The notes below the pieces were generated by a model. It was not told where the DNA came from and ran no database searches. It worked only from the letters and a program-made list of their open reading frames with translations. Shown in pieces: positions 62,979 to 64,000 of a stretch of DNA of 64,000 bases (its first letter is position 1; each line of letters starts with the position of its first letter). The DNA comes from Ooceraea biroi (taxonomy: Eukaryota; Arthropoda; Insecta; Hymenoptera; Formicidae): the NCBI RefSeq assembly GCF_003672135.1, contig NC_039510.1, positions 5,704,001-5,768,000 on the forward strand. Reading direction: 5' to 3'. The position numbers and the translations under genes are program-made.

Positions 62979-63921
62979 TCGGAAGTCTTTGAGCTTCCCA
63001 GAAAGCCAAGTCGTGCAAAGATAACCGAATGCGCGAATGTCGCGAATGCCGACTCAGGCAACTCGCCGAGCGATGAACGCACCTCGCTTCAATTTCACTG
63101 CTTAATGCCGCGTCGCGCGTTTAACTCGAGACAAATTGACTGCGGATACGTGGGGGACGGAACTGCCGCAAGTTGCATAATGTATCCGACACCCGAAAGA
63201 ATGTACAACGCGATCCCATTCCTGTGTCACGCCGCTTGAATCATCGGAGCTGCCAGGTCTCCCTTTCTCTCTGACAGGCCGGGAAAGGCGTCGCTGTCCA
63301 TTCCGACATCGTTTCCCGTGTTCTTCCGACGCTACACACGTAAACGTGCGTCGGCCGCGCTTAACCGCACAGCCTCCGCAAAACCGCGAGCAATCGCCTT
63401 AACCGCGCCCCGAACTCTCGCGTACGCGGCGGTTTCCATGGGGCGATGTCAGTCGCAGGCGGCGGTTATGGCGCCGTGACGTCTTCCTCGCGGATGCGAG
63501 AGAGCGCACAGACGCGCCTCTCGCGCGATAATAACTCACGAGTGACGCGGCGTTACCTATTCCCCGCAACAATCCCGCCGTCTGCGAGAGAGATTAATTT
63601 AATTCACCGCGGATAACGCGCGTTGCGAAAACGCGCCCGCGGAAGCCTCCTCCGAGGCGGAGGAGGTCAGATCCAATCGTTACGTCGCGACGAGATCGAG
63701 ACAAATATGTCAGATGTGTCTTTTATCGAGAAACGATCAATTATTTAATTAAGAGCTATAAATACTTCGCTTCTGTCGGAAGCTGGTTATATACAGACTA
63801 ATTCTTAAGTCAGCAAACAATCGTAGGAAAAATGTGCTCCGTAATGAAGAGCATTGAACTAACAGTGATTTAAAGATTTTAAAGGAACTGCATCGTGCGA
63901 TTATTAATTCTTATGCTTAAA

Positions 63922-63959
63922 ATTAATGCACAGTTTACATAAGTAAACTGTGCATTAAT
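63922..63959. other. perfect 17-bp stem, 4-nt loop hairpin
   Basis: Left arm 63922-63938 (ATTAATGCACAGTTTAC), loop ATAA at 63939-63942, right arm 63943-63959. It stands near the window edge, so it could be part of a larger inverted repeat that is cut off. Confidence 0.8.
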
Positions 63960-64000
63960 CTCTTTTTCGTAATTACACTTTCGATTAAGTTCTCCTTTAT

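Larger units (their letters stand above)
62028..64000. other. gene-free stretch at the window end
   Basis: Contains the CCG array at 62049, an aspartate-rich open frame over the ACG array at 62952, a 9-bp stem-loop CCTCCTCCG/CGGAGGAGG at 63646-63666, and the 17-bp hairpin at 63922. The aspartate-rich frame (about 62694-63239) could be an exon but has no recognised domain. Confidence 0.4.

Overview
This is nuclear DNA from an animal. It is very probably from an insect, and the CpG-rich, microsatellite-rich composition fits an ant or another aculeate hymenopteran best. CG dinucleotides are abundant throughout the non-coding sequence, GA/CT tracts recur, AT-rich and GC-rich blocks alternate every 0.5-2 kb, and the one clear gene has a short spliced intron, a TATA box and a secretory signal peptide. 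The species is an inference. There is no operon structure and no prokaryotic gene density, so most open frames are chance frames in stop-poor, GC-rich DNA.

Only one protein gene can be supported. It is a two-exon gene on the minus strand (56130 down to 54890, intron 55589-56007). It encodes a 273-residue secreted leucine-rich-repeat protein with a cysteine-bearing C-terminal cap and a regular C-terminal coiled coil. A TATA box and an initiator-like sequence sit just upstream, and candidate poly(A) signals lie downstream. The layout resembles the LRIM type of secreted immune LRR proteins known from mosquitoes, but that is a comparison of architecture, not proof of orthology.

Two DNA-transposon derivatives can be delimited to the base. 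The first (37749-38804) has 16-bp terminal inverted repeats beginning with CACAGTG and a 5-bp target duplication. At both ends a nonamer-like A-rich block lies exactly 23 bp inside the heptamer. This is the layout of Transib transposons and of the V(D)J recombination signal, so it is read as a non-autonomous Transib element. The second (45629-46491) is a foldback element with about 260-bp inverted arms, a TA target duplication and three internal tandem units of about 120 bp.

The remaining roughly 60 kb looks non-coding. Several 0.5-3 kb domains switch from purine-rich to pyrimidine-rich on the plus strand (around 4.6, 8.7, 18.76, 24.9 and 43.3 kb). Between them lie di-, tri- and tetranucleotide microsatellites, small minisatellites, several perfect hairpins or palindromes and two CRE sites. 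The first ~54 kb contains no exon that can be recognised by eye. It may be a regulatory landscape or the introns/UTRs of a gene whose coding exons lie outside the window. Neither strand shows a recognisable tRNA, rRNA, CRISPR array or retrotransposon coding region.
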